From: a virus | IMG/VR virus record: IMGVR_UViG_3300025133_006005 | Span: 1-38,265 of that record | DNA length: 38,265 bases | Strand: one strand, 5' to 3' | Shown here: in pieces, positions 5,985 through 14,304 of the stretch | Numbering within the stretch: position 1 is the first letter of the stretch | Layout: each line of letters starts with the position of its first letter | Notes under the pieces: model-generated | Databases searched by the model: none | Seen by the model: only the letters and a program-made list of their open reading frames with translations | What the model was told of the DNA's origin: nothing | Translations under genes and position numbers: made by a program

Positions 5985-6389
5985 CTATATATTATTTTTT
6001 TCTTTTTTAGACAAGATTATTCGTATTGTGTTCCAATCTTTCGCTATCGCTTTTTGCTCCCATTCTTCCCGAGTTACACCAATCGCTAAAGCTTCACCTT
6101 CTGAACTTGGAAATAAATAAATTTCTTTATCCTTTTTCACAATTATATAGACAAGTCCTCCGTGATAGGTATAAGACTTGTGCCATGCGATTTGTTCTAT
6201 ACTCAGCTTTAGCTTTAATTTGGTTTTTTCTCTTTTGGGGGACCGCACATACTTACCTTCTAGCCAACCACTTTGACCAGCTGAACAGTAGTGCACATCA
6301 GGAATTCCTCGTTCAATCTGTGTCTCAATTCTCTGAATAAAAAAATCGTTTAATTTTGATCTAATCGTCTGCCAAATTTGCTTTTCCAT
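5985..6389 (-). CDS. PD-(D/E)xK nuclease, VRR-NUC-like
   Basis: 134 residues. GIPDVHYC (D31) followed by GWLEGKYV (E44, K46) is the PD...ExK catalytic signature, and EQIAWH supplies the usual downstream Gln/His helix. The short size and order match VRR-NUC or Holliday-junction-resolvase-like nucleases, which cut branched or damaged DNA in a metal-dependent way. In a phage this would serve recombination, repair or junction clearing before packaging. It overlaps the end of the NAD synthetase gene, so the two are co-transcribed. Confidence 0.75.
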   Translation of the reverse strand: MEKQIWQTIRSKLNDFFIQRIETQIERGIPDVHYCSAGQSGWLEGKYVRSPKREKTKLKLKLSIEQIAWHKSYTYHGGLVYIIVKKDKEIYLFPSSEGEALAIGVTREEWEQKAIAKDWNTIRIILSKKEKNNI

Positions 6390-7125
6390 TAAACTTACAT
6401 ACAGGGATTGATTTCATTTTATGTAAATTCTTCTTTCTTAATTTTAAATATTTTTGATAATCAGGCTCTGTTGGATTATTCATTAAATATTCTATTTTGG
6501 AATAAGACATTCCTAATTGATCTATATCTTTTCTTCCATCATTCCATAAACCATCAGTAGGTTCAGCATTTATTATTTCATCTAAAATTTTTAATTCTCG
6601 TGCCATATCCCATACTTGAGTTTTTGTACAATCTGCGATTGGTGAAATATCTACTCCCCCATCACCATATTTTGTAAAAAAACCTACACCAAAGTCTTCA
6701 ATTTTGTTTCCTGTTCCTACCACAATACCCTTGGTACTAGCGGATATTTGATATAAACACATCATTCTCATTCTTGCTCTAGAATTTGCTAAACCCATTT
6801 TATCTGTAAATTTCATATCTATCATTTGATTTTCAAAACTTAAAAAAGTATGAGTTAAATCTAAATTAACACCATAACAATTTTGAAATTTAGTAGTTAA
6901 CCAATTTTTATGTTTAATAGATAAGTCATGATCTTCGGGTCTTTGGGAAATAGGCATTGATGCCACAAGTGTTTTAATTCCAGTTAGTCCACAAATTGTA
7001 CTAACAACTGATGAATCCACTCCTCCTGAAATTCCTACTACTAAACAATTAGCAGGCGTATCCATACTTTCAACATAATCAATTAGCCATTTTCTAATAA
7101 AATTTAGTCGTTCAAAAGGAGTCAT
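6361..7125 (-). CDS. nadE: NH3-dependent NAD+ synthetase
   Basis: 254 residues from the ATG at 7125; a TTG at 7137 is a less likely alternative. NadE converts nicotinate adenine dinucleotide, ATP and ammonia to NAD+. The ATP-pyrophosphatase P-loop SGGVDSS is at 33-39, and GTGNKIED (137-144) with VGFFTKYGDGGVDISPIADC is the classic NadE core for ATP and deamido-NAD binding. No glutaminase domain is present, so it belongs to the ammonia-dependent class. The gene starts inside the 3' end of the UDP-sugar dehydrogenase gene, an NAD+ consumer, which suggests cofactor supply for that enzyme or a general boost of NAD during infection. Confidence 0.9.
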   Translation of the reverse strand: MTPFERLNFIRKWLIDYVESMDTPANCLVVGISGGVDSSVVSTICGLTGIKTLVASMPISQRPEDHDLSIKHKNWLTTKFQNCYGVNLDLTHTFLSFENQMIDMKFTDKMGLANSRARMRMMCLYQISASTKGIVVGTGNKIEDFGVGFFTKYGDGGVDISPIADCTKTQVWDMARELKILDEIINAEPTDGLWNDGRKDIDQLGMSYSKIEYLMNNPTEPDYQKYLKLRKKNLHKMKSIPVCKFNGKANLADD

Positions 7126-8383
7126 TATTTTTTCCAATCGGTATATATTTTACATCTTTATTTACTTTTAAATATCTAAAAGGATCAATAACTATTGAAC
7201 CTGACATAAAATAAAATTCTTTCCAAGCTTCATGTTTAGTTCCTATAAAAAATAATTGAGGTTCTTTATCCCATTTATAAGTATCCTTTACTTTCATAAT
7301 ATCATTATCGTCAACCCAAGGATCCCACATAGTAACTTCTTTACCTTTTTCTTTTAGAATATTTTTCAACAAGATAGAAGGACTTCCTACTGTTAAATTA
7401 GTTTCAGGTTTAAAACATTTACCTAAAATATTTATTTTTTTATCTTCAGCATATTTTATACATAGATTAGCTAACCATTCAGTTTGTACTTCTCTTTGTT
7501 TCATTATATTATCATACCAATTATATGATAAATTTAATTTTTGAGCTAAATAACTCAGAGCTATATTATCTCTAGGATGACAACCTCCTCCATCTCCCAT
7601 TCCCCCTGTTAAATATTTAGGACTTATAATTCTATCTGTACATAAAGCAAGAGCTTTAGTAACATCATCAACATCTGTATTAGGTAAATAATGACAAGTT
7701 TCCATAATAGTATTTATCATTGCTATCTTCGTTGAAATAAAAGTATTATAGACTACTTTAATTAATTCAGCATTTTCTAAAGTAGTTTCATGAAAAGGAG
7801 CATTATTAATTGTTTTATAAAATTCTTTAGCTTTTTTAGCAGCAGACTTATCATCTACTCCAAATAAAATAACTTCGCTATTTAAGAAATCAGTAATAGT
7901 TGTTCCCATTGCTATAAAAAATGGATTATAACAAAGTTTTAAATGTGTGCCTAAAATTGGTTTAATAAGTTTTGTAATAGTACCAGGAAGGACAGTAGAT
8001 ATAATAACCACAACTTTATCTTTCCCTTGTTTTTCGATTTCTTCATTTAAATCTTTTATTCCTTTCACTAAATAATCATAATTAAAATCTGCTCTTTCTT
8101 CTGGAATACGAGTTATACCTTCATATTTTTCTTCATGCGGAGTTTGAATAGGAACAAATATAATATCACTTTCTTCCACAATTTTATCTGTAGTTTTTAA
8201 TTTTAATTGAGATTTTTGTAATAATTTATTAGCACCTTCTTCTTTATAAGTTAAACTTTTAAATCTAATATCACGAAGTGTACGATCATTAATATCTGTA
8301 CCAATAACAGTATGACCTTTACTTTCACACGCTAAAGCTACTGGTAAACCTAGTTTTCCTAACCCGATAAAACCTATTTTCAT
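7112..8383 (-). CDS. UDP-glucose/GDP-mannose 6-dehydrogenase family
   Basis: 423 residues. An N-terminal Rossmann fold has GFIGLGKLGLPVA (4-16) for NAD+. The middle domain has NAELIKVVYNTFISTKIAMIN (from 204), matching the catalytic Lys/Asn helix. GGGCHPRDN has the nucleophilic Cys268. A C-terminal UDP-binding domain follows (KCFKPETNLTVGSPSILL). The enzyme oxidises a nucleotide sugar at C6 to a uronic acid using two NAD+; UDP-glucose to UDP-glucuronate is the most common reaction in the family. It abuts DNA polymerase (1 base or less) and overlaps nadE. With a beta-glucosyltransferase-like gene nearby, it may make the sugar donor for DNA modification. A UDP-HexNAc substrate cannot be excluded. 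Confidence 0.85.
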   Translation of the reverse strand: MKIGFIGLGKLGLPVALACESKGHTVIGTDINDRTLRDIRFKSLTYKEEGANKLLQKSQLKLKTTDKIVEESDIIFVPIQTPHEEKYEGITRIPEERADFNYDYLVKGIKDLNEEIEKQGKDKVVVIISTVLPGTITKLIKPILGTHLKLCYNPFFIAMGTTITDFLNSEVILFGVDDKSAAKKAKEFYKTINNAPFHETTLENAELIKVVYNTFISTKIAMINTIMETCHYLPNTDVDDVTKALALCTDRIISPKYLTGGMGDGGGCHPRDNIALSYLAQKLNLSYNWYDNIMKQREVQTEWLANLCIKYAEDKKINILGKCFKPETNLTVGSPSILLKNILKEKGKEVTMWDPWVDDNDIMKVKDTYKWDKEPQLFFIGTKHEAWKEFYFMSGSIVIDPFRYLKVNKDVKYIPIGKNNDSF

Positions 8384-10225
8384 TTATTTTGCGTTACCCC
8401 AATTATCTCCTTTCTCGACATCCACCTTTAAGGGCACTTTCAACTTTACGCAAGTTTTCATGATTTGTAAAGCTTCTTCAAAACATTTTTGTTTATTCCA
8501 AGGAATTGAAAAATCTAATTCATCGTGAATAGTTAGTTTTAAATCTATTTCATCTAAAATTCCTGCTTCATAAATTTTTAACATTGCAGCTTTTGTAATA
8601 TCAGCTGATGAACCTTGAATTAAAGCATTTAATGCTGTATGAGTATAAGCTCGTTTTAATTCTTGTTTAGGATACTGTGCGTGTGCTTCGGAAAGTGTAT
8701 ATGCTCTTTCTCCCCAACTATCTCTAGGTTCCCACATATCAAATCTTCTTTTACGACCAAGTAAAGTTTTAATATAACCCCTACTCCCTGCCACATTTGA
8801 TACTTGTCTTGATAATTCTTTAACAAATGGTACTTTATTATGATATTGATTAAATAATTCATAAGCTTGATCTTGTTCTAATCCTAATTGTGCAGCTAAT
8901 TTTTTATTTCCCATACCATAGAATAATCCTAAATTAATAGTCTTGGCTTGCTTTCTTTCTATTCCTGCCATATTAGCAACCATTTGATGAAAATCTGTTT
9001 TATCATTTCTACAAAATTCTTTTTGAACTTGTAAAGCACTTTTCATATCTTTAAGACTAGCATAATGTACTAATACTCTAGGTTCTTGTTGAGAGTAATC
9101 CGCACAATACCATTCGGAATCTTCTTCTGGTATAAATAAACTTCTGATCATCGGACCAAGTTCAGGGTCTCTAGCTGGTACTTGTTGAAGATTAGGATAT
9201 TGAGAACTAAATCTTCCTGTAACTGTACCCATTGGATTAAAACTACAATGTATACGACCATTAACAGATTTATCAATAATCATGTTTTTAATAAATGTAT
9301 TTCGTATCTTGTCTAATTTACGAATATTTAAAATACTTTGACTAACATCATCCACTTGAGTTTCCAGCCAACTTGCAGTGAAAGATGGAGTACCTTTTGC
9401 GGTGTAGTTATATTTAATGTTATTTTTATCATATGCTTCCTTTAAAGAGGCGTTTGCCCATACATTAACTATGGTTCCTCCTAAAGTATTTAGTCGTGAT
9501 TGCATATGAATTTGTTTTTTTTCTAACTCTACATATAATTTATGGGCTTTATCAACATCAACTCTTACTCCTTTTTTTCTCATTTCAAATAGAACTTGAA
9601 TTAACTTTGATTCAAATTTAATTATATCTTCAATACCTTCTCTCTTTATTCTTTCTTGTTGTTTTTGATATATTTGTAAAGTAAGTAAAGCATCTTCTTT
9701 AGCATATTCACTTACTTCATTTGCGTGTAGTCTCCATAAATTTTCTTTTACTTTAGCACGTTTACCAAACTTATATAAGACAGCTTGTTCGAGTTCAACT
9801 TCATATTTAGATTTTCTTAAATAAAACTTTGCTAATGAGTTTAATGAATACTTTAATTTATTTTCATCAAGTAGATGTTCTATTGCAAGTACATCTAAAA
9901 TCTCGTGACTACGAGTAAGGGTAAGTCGCTTATCCAGTGAATAAAGCCACTCTACGTCATACATTGCGTTAGCAAATACGAGCTTTTTCTTCTTTGAGTA
10001 AATATATAATAAAAAACTAATGACTTTTTCTTTATTTAAATTTCCACCACCTTGGTGTTTAATTGGAAAATATTCGTTATATCCACTATCAGTTGCAATA
10101 GAAATACCTGCTATGAAACCATCTTTTCTAAAACCACCAGGACCCATTGTTTTAAGATTAGGATCATAGGTCTCGGTATCTATTGCTATTAAATTTGCTT
10201 CATCTATTTTATTTACATTAAACAT
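8384..10225 (-). CDS. polA: DNA polymerase I family (family A) with 3'-5' exonuclease
   Basis: 613 residues, the replicative polymerase of the phage. An exonuclease domain comes first: DTE (D16, E18), N86-x3-D90 and Y174-x3-D178 are all present, so proofreading should be active. Polymerase motifs follow: motif A CADYSQQEPR (D376), motif B R424-x3-K428-x3-L432-x3-Y436, and motif C HDE (567-569). There is no 5'-nuclease domain, as is usual for phage enzymes. The residue equivalent to E. coli Phe762 is Leu (L432), a replacement studied as a lifestyle marker in marine phages. It overlaps the dCMP deaminase gene end. Confidence 0.97.
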   Translation of the reverse strand: MFNVNKIDEANLIAIDTETYDPNLKTMGPGGFRKDGFIAGISIATDSGYNEYFPIKHQGGGNLNKEKVISFLLYIYSKKKKLVFANAMYDVEWLYSLDKRLTLTRSHEILDVLAIEHLLDENKLKYSLNSLAKFYLRKSKYEVELEQAVLYKFGKRAKVKENLWRLHANEVSEYAKEDALLTLQIYQKQQERIKREGIEDIIKFESKLIQVLFEMRKKGVRVDVDKAHKLYVELEKKQIHMQSRLNTLGGTIVNVWANASLKEAYDKNNIKYNYTAKGTPSFTASWLETQVDDVSQSILNIRKLDKIRNTFIKNMIIDKSVNGRIHCSFNPMGTVTGRFSSQYPNLQQVPARDPELGPMIRSLFIPEEDSEWYCADYSQQEPRVLVHYASLKDMKSALQVQKEFCRNDKTDFHQMVANMAGIERKQAKTINLGLFYGMGNKKLAAQLGLEQDQAYELFNQYHNKVPFVKELSRQVSNVAGSRGYIKTLLGRKRRFDMWEPRDSWGERAYTLSEAHAQYPKQELKRAYTHTALNALIQGSSADITKAAMLKIYEAGILDEIDLKLTIHDELDFSIPWNKQKCFEEALQIMKTCVKLKVPLKVDVEKGDNWGNAK

Positions 10226-10689
10226 TAATTTAATTTTCCTAAAATAAAATTAATATTAATATAAGCCCAATCTCTATCTGTCATACCCCATAATCTTTCA
10301 GCATCTTTTTGAATATATTTTTCTCCAAATACAATTCTTTTAGCTGAAGTATTTAAAAGTAATTTAACACAATGAATACAAGGACTTACTGTACAATAGA
10401 CTGTATGTATATCATATACATCTTTACATTGAAGTAATGCGTTTTGCTCAGCATGTATAGCTTCACATTTATCTAAATCTTTTCCACTTGTAGAGTGTGC
10501 TCCTTTGCAAGGATTATCTAAACAATGAGTAAACCCACTTGGATTTCCATTATAACCAGTTGCTAATACATGATTTTTTTTATTTACTAAAATACAACCA
10601 ACTTTTCTTCTGACACAAGTTCCTCGTTCGGATACTAACAACGCCATTCTCAAAAAATAAAAATCAGCAGGTTGTCTATAATTATCCAT
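10225..10689 (-). CDS. Deoxycytidylate (dCMP) deaminase
   Basis: 154 residues from the ATG at 10689 (MDNYRQPADF), which overlaps the upstream stop; a longer start at 10722 is less likely. The zinc and catalytic motif HAE (79-81) and PCIHC (103-107) define the dCMP/cytidine deaminase fold, and the additional Cys/His residues (CLDNPCKGAHS) match the dCMP deaminase subfamily. It turns dCMP into dUMP, feeding dTMP synthesis and lowering the unmodified dCMP pool. Its place beside the hydroxymethylase-like gene, kinase and MazG mirrors the nucleotide genes of T4-like phages. Confidence 0.9.
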   Translation of the reverse strand: MDNYRQPADFYFLRMALLVSERGTCVRRKVGCILVNKKNHVLATGYNGNPSGFTHCLDNPCKGAHSTSGKDLDKCEAIHAEQNALLQCKDVYDIHTVYCTVSPCIHCVKLLLNTSAKRIVFGEKYIQKDAERLWGMTDRDWAYININFILGKLN

Positions 10690-10873
10690 ATTTTTTAAAT
10701 TTATAAATTTTAGCTGAATCAAATCTTGAGGATGTTACTACTCTTTTTATTAATAGATATTCTTTTAACTTTTTATAACATTCCTGACAATAAAAAAAAT
10801 TATTTTCAGTTTCAATAAAACTAAAAATAAGTCGATCACAAGTTTTACAATTATATGATTCTTGATTAGCCAT
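10682..10873 (-). CDS. 63-residue zinc-ribbon-like protein
   Basis: Two CxxC pairs (C9/C12 and C29/C32) separated by 16 residues form a plausible zinc ribbon, followed by a Lys-rich helical tail. It overlaps both neighbours by 8 bases, so it is made together with the hydroxymethylase-like enzyme and the dCMP deaminase. Small zinc ribbons often bind nucleic acid or host RNA polymerase; no specific role can be read here. Confidence 0.65.
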   Translation of the reverse strand: MANQESYNCKTCDRLIFSFIETENNFFYCQECYKKLKEYLLIKRVVTSSRFDSAKIYKFKKYG

Positions 10874-11699
10874 ATATTAAATAATCTAATCTTTCAGAGA
10901 GTAATCCATTAGGTCTTAACTCTGTGCCTTTTAAATTTGCCATTTCCCATAAAATATCAATAAATTTAGTAGGAGTTTTTTTATACTTTTCAATAAGATT
11001 ATTTAAATTAAAATCTTCATCTTGATATGTACTTGTAAATATATTATCTAATTTACTAAAATCATTTTCATAAAGATGTCTACTTCCTGCTTGTATATTT
11101 AATTCACCTAACTTACATTTTAATCCACGAAAATTTAACCAACAAAGTATATAAAAAGAGATTGCACTAAAGTTAAAAGTATCATAAGGAGTACCTAACC
11201 AGGCGTCATTACTTCTCATACTAGCAATCGTATGTAACCATAACTCATCACTTGCTTCTCTTAATAAAAATTGTAAAGATAAAGTACAAGGAATATCTTT
11301 ACTTGATCTAGGATTCTCTCTCCATATGTTTATAACAGCTTGTCTACTATCATTATCTTTTATTAAAGTATTAATTACATAAGATGTTTGAGTAATAATT
11401 TTAGGACCATAAGCTCCAAAAAAAGTTACACCATCATCACTAAATCTTTTAACTCCATCAACATATTTAGCTACACTTGCAACATCATTTCTACCACTTA
11501 ACATCCAGGCTGCTTCACCAAACATAAAACTATAAGATAATTTTCTTTCAGGTATCGTTATAATAGGGTCTTCCATACCTATTTTAAAAGAGTGATTAAT
11601 TTTTTCTTTTATATTTAATCCTCTAGGTTTACACATAAACTCAGGAAGATTATAAATATCCCATAACATTTTTTTATATCTGATATTAGTTTCTTTCAC
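10866..11699 (-). CDS. Thymidylate synthase-fold enzyme, probable dCMP hydroxymethylase
   Basis: 277 residues of the thymidylate synthase superfamily: DSRQAVINIW (117 on), nucleophile Cys138 in DIPCTLSLQF, MRSNDAWLGTPYD (161-173) and GSRHLYEND (205 on). Several positions match T4 gp42 dCMP hydroxymethylase rather than thymidylate synthase. CT follows the catalytic Cys where synthase has CH. MRSND replaces QRSxD. Asp173 sits where synthase has the Asn that selects dUMP. GSxHxY replaces GDxHxY. This predicts 5-hydroxymethyl-dCMP formation from dCMP and methylene-tetrahydrofolate. The adjacent kinase, glycosyltransferase and MazG genes fit. Substrate choice is inference; a synthase or dUMP hydroxymethylase is the alternative. 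Confidence 0.75.
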   Translation of the reverse strand: MKETNIRYKKMLWDIYNLPEFMCKPRGLNIKEKINHSFKIGMEDPIITIPERKLSYSFMFGEAAWMLSGRNDVASVAKYVDGVKRFSDDGVTFFGAYGPKIITQTSYVINTLIKDNDSRQAVINIWRENPRSSKDIPCTLSLQFLLREASDELWLHTIASMRSNDAWLGTPYDTFNFSAISFYILCWLNFRGLKCKLGELNIQAGSRHLYENDFSKLDNIFTSTYQDEDFNLNNLIEKYKKTPTKFIDILWEMANLKGTELRPNGLLSERLDYLIYG

Positions 11700-11700
11700 T

Positions 11701-11895
11701 TTAATCTTTCACTTTAATTTTATTTGTATCTATAATTTTTTTAATATCTTTACCTTTTTTATTTACATATGCACATATAATTTTTGTTTTTGGAAATTTT
11801 AAAACTAATTTTTTTAACATTTTTTTAAATGACATCGCTTCTATTGTTTCTTGTTTTTCATCTGTTAAAGAAGTAATTATATAACTATATCGCAT
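11701..11895 (-). CDS. 64-residue basic hypothetical protein
   Basis: A Lys-rich small protein with alpha/beta character (MRYSYIITSLTDEKQETIE at the start, IICAYVNKKGKDIKK later). It lies between the dNMP kinase and the hydroxymethylase-like gene, 1 base from the latter and overlapping the former. No family recognised. Its conserved-looking composition and tight packing support it as a real gene. Confidence 0.6.
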   Translation of the reverse strand: MRYSYIITSLTDEKQETIEAMSFKKMLKKLVLKFPKTKIICAYVNKKGKDIKKIIDTNKIKVKD

Positions 11896-12448
11896 TTAAA
11901 ACCTTATCTGTAAATTGATCTAATTTATAGCCATCTTTAAACATATCGTATCTGATAAAATCTTTTCTTTCTCTTAAAGGAGATAAATTTTTAATAAAAA
12001 CATTTCTTTTACATTTACCAAACCAAGAAAAATAATAATCATCTATTACTGAATCTATATTATCATATTCTTCGTGTCTTAAAGTTTTATTTAATCTATG
12101 ATTTTCTTTTACTCTTGCTGTATCTTCTGGAATACACCAAATATATTTTGCACCTCTTTCTTTTAATCTAGTATATAAAAAACCCGGATTATAACTTGGA
12201 CCACTACTTCTTATATAAGAATAAAATTGTTCACTAGGCCAATGTCTATCTATTAAAACTAATTTACCTTCAAGTTGTTTTCTTACTGCTAATCTTGCAC
12301 TAGCTGTATGCCACAATTTCATATTTTTATGAACTCTTAAATGCATATAATAAGAGTTTTTAAATTTTTTTTTAATATGATTTATTAATGTAGTTTTACC
12401 TACACCATCAGGTCCTTCAAATATTAAGATTTTTCCTTTAATAAACAT
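11885..12448 (-). CDS. Deoxynucleoside monophosphate kinase (thymidylate kinase-like)
   Basis: 187 residues. The P-loop GPDGVGKTT is at 12-20 and the DRHWPSE motif (67-73) matches the DRx nucleotide-base motif of thymidylate kinase-like enzymes. A Lys/Arg-rich lid region (ENHRLNKTLRHEEYD) follows. It would phosphorylate a dNMP, and between a hydroxymethylase-like and a glycosyltransferase-like gene it is a candidate for making the modified dNDP, as T4 gp1 does. Ordinary dTMP kinase activity is equally compatible with the motifs. Confidence 0.8.
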   Translation of the reverse strand: MFIKGKILIFEGPDGVGKTTLINHIKKKFKNSYYMHLRVHKNMKLWHTASARLAVRKQLEGKLVLIDRHWPSEQFYSYIRSSGPSYNPGFLYTRLKERGAKYIWCIPEDTARVKENHRLNKTLRHEEYDNIDSVIDDYYFSWFGKCKRNVFIKNLSPLRERKDFIRYDMFKDGYKLDQFTDKVLNAI

Positions 12449-13458
12449 TTAAAAAATTCTTTCGTTCTTTCTTTCGACCAAAATTTATTTTTTAAAATTT
12501 CAGCTTGACTATTAAATACTTTAGTTAATTCATCATTACTACATTTTTCTAAATTTTCAGGTTCATGATAAAAACCTAATACTTTAGTTTCTTCAGGATG
12601 ACCATAGATAATACATCCTGCATCTAATGCCATTTTATATCTTACTCTCCACCAGCCACTTCCTTGTAAAGTATGATAATGAGGCGGACTTATTATTCCC
12701 CATATTTTACAATACTCTGCAAATAATTCATGTTCTTTTAATCTTGTTTGTCCTTCTTTTATATTTCCAAAAGTTTTTACAGGCCAATTAAAATATTGTT
12801 GTTTTAACCAATTTTGTTTACTTACTAAACTAGCACAAGCCCATTCTTTTTTTCTTTCATGAGATTGACTTGAAAATAAATTTATTAAATCAGGATGATT
12901 TAAATGTAAATTACAATAAATTGAAGGATCCCAATTTATAATTTCTTTAGCTCTCATCCCTAAAGTTTCATAATTACCACCATCATAAGCTGGAATTAAA
13001 AGTTTATAAGGCCATTCTTCAAAAGCAAATGTATCTACAAAATCTTCTATTTCTTTTTTATAATCTTGAGCCTCATCCCAATTAACTTTTCCTACTGGAT
13101 TTCCTGCTTTACTTAATTTTTTCCATATTCTCCAATGACCTCTACTAAAAGTTCCAAAACCACTTACTGAATCTTTAGTTTGCCAATCATCTATTGATAC
13201 AATTGCATCTGGTCTTTTAATTAAAGTATATGCTGCACCATACCAAAAACGTGCTGATAAACTATTAGGACCAAATACAAATACAAAAACTTTATCATAT
13301 TGAGAAACATCTTCTCCCGGGACAATTGCTTTTTGAGTAACATCATGTCCTAAATCTTTTAAAACTGTAGGTAATATTCTAGCTGATGTAGATATATTTA
13401 GTGTACTTCTTGCTGTTCCTACAGCTAATGCATTAAAGCCTGTTATTAGTATTTTCAT
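12424..13458 (-). CDS. Putative GT-B glycosyltransferase, T4 beta-glucosyltransferase-like
   Basis: 344 residues from the ATG at 13458; an upstream TTG would add a Lys-rich stretch made by overlap with mazG. Its architecture parallels T4 beta-glucosyltransferase (351 residues). There is an N-terminal Rossmann half (MKILITGFNA, DLGHDV, SQYDKVFVFVFG, then SIDDWQ). In the C-terminal half, FGNIKEGQ (230-237) matches T4 FGNAREKQ. RVRYKMALDAGCIIYGHPEE (271-290) aligns with the T4 UDP-sugar site RVWETMASDAVMLIDEE. A helical tail ends the protein. It would transfer a sugar from a UDP donor, most simply to hydroxymethylated DNA bases. The alignment is by eye and distant. Confidence 0.65.
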   Translation of the reverse strand: MKILITGFNALAVGTARSTLNISTSARILPTVLKDLGHDVTQKAIVPGEDVSQYDKVFVFVFGPNSLSARFWYGAAYTLIKRPDAIVSIDDWQTKDSVSGFGTFSRGHWRIWKKLSKAGNPVGKVNWDEAQDYKKEIEDFVDTFAFEEWPYKLLIPAYDGGNYETLGMRAKEIINWDPSIYCNLHLNHPDLINLFSSQSHERKKEWACASLVSKQNWLKQQYFNWPVKTFGNIKEGQTRLKEHELFAEYCKIWGIISPPHYHTLQGSGWWRVRYKMALDAGCIIYGHPEETKVLGFYHEPENLEKCSNDELTKVFNSQAEILKNKFWSKERTKEFFKCLLKEKS

Positions 13459-13888
13459 CTTGTTTTTCTTTTTCTTCTTCAATTATTTGTTCTAGATCAG
13501 GTGGTCTCCATCCTTTAGGCTTTACTACATCAAAAGATGTACCACGTTTTTTAGATTTACTTTTAGTTCTTATTTTACTCATATTGGCTTTTTGTACTTC
13601 ATTCCAAGCTTTTTCAAAAGGTAAATTAAAAAGCCACGCAGTTCCTAATGCAATATAAACTATATCAACAAGAGCATCTAAAGCACCAGCTGTATCTTTT
13701 TTAGTTATTGCTTGAGTATATTCTGTAAGTTCTTCTAATAAAAAAGAAGTTCTAAAATTAACTAATTCATTATTTTCTGGTATACCAACTTTATCATTTT
13801 TTTCAAATCCAAATTTTTTATGAAAAGCATCAATATCTTTTATTAAAGTATCTTTATCCATATCTTCAAACATATCTTCATAAGTCAT
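13433..13888 (-). CDS. MazG-like nucleotide pyrophosphohydrolase
   Basis: 151 residues with an all-alpha NTP-PPase core: FLLEELTEYTQA (metal-binding ExxE at 53-56), then GALDALVDIVYIALGTAWLF with D71/D75, and the conserved AWNEVQKANMSKI and KPKGWRPPDL segments. Such enzymes hydrolyse (d)NTPs to (d)NMPs and pyrophosphate. In phages the role is either removal of an unwanted dNTP (for example dCTP before modified DNA is made) or lowering of stress nucleotides. The genetic context favours the first. The 3' end overlaps the glycosyltransferase-like gene. Confidence 0.8.
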   Translation of the reverse strand: MTYEDMFEDMDKDTLIKDIDAFHKKFGFEKNDKVGIPENNELVNFRTSFLLEELTEYTQAITKKDTAGALDALVDIVYIALGTAWLFNLPFEKAWNEVQKANMSKIRTKSKSKKRGTSFDVVKPKGWRPPDLEQIIEEEKEKQDENTNNRL

Positions 13889-14304
13889 AAGTGATATTCA
13901 AAATTCCTTCCTTCTTGATGAGTTTTTAATTCTACAGCTCCTTTTCTTAAATGAAATTTTCTAGCCATTTCTGTTAAAGGAGAAAGAGTAACTAATTTTT
14001 TTACTTCTTCTTGATGAGCATAAAATTTTAAATGATTTATTAATAAACTTCCTGCTCCTTTTTTATTACTCCATAAACTATAAGCTACTAATATATCTCC
14101 TCCTAAATTGGTAAGTGCACTTAATTCTCTTATATTTCTAGGAATTCCTAAAGTTCTTGCTATACATACTACTCCTATAATATCTCCATTTAATTGTTCT
14201 AATCCAAATATTTTTCTTCCATGATTTAATCTCCATTTTAAATCTAATTCAGGTCTAATAGGATCCTCTTTAATATTAATAGTTTTTAATTCTTTAAAGA
14301 TCAT
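13885..14304 (-). CDS. GNAT-like acetyltransferase
   Basis: 139 residues with a GNAT-type order. A beta strand (GGDILVAYSLWSN) is followed by the acetyl-CoA loop KKGAGSLLINHLKFYA, a strand (KKLVTLSPL), and a helix/strand FHLRKGAVELKTH typical of the GNAT C-terminus. The substrate is unknown. It lies between the C5-methyltransferase and mazG with 4-base overlaps, so a role in tailoring a modified base or a protein is possible but unproven. Confidence 0.55.
   Translation of the reverse strand: MIFKELKTINIKEDPIRPELDLKWRLNHGRKIFGLEQLNGDIIGVVCIARTLGIPRNIRELSALTNLGGDILVAYSLWSNKKGAGSLLINHLKFYAHQEEVKKLVTLSPLTEMARKFHLRKGAVELKTHQEGRNFEYHL

Noticed and set aside
10866-11699. Calling this gene thyA (thymidylate synthase)
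   Set aside because: The fold is right, but Asp173, the C-T after the nucleophile and GS-x-H-x-Y fit dCMP hydroxymethylase better; a plain thyA label would hide this.
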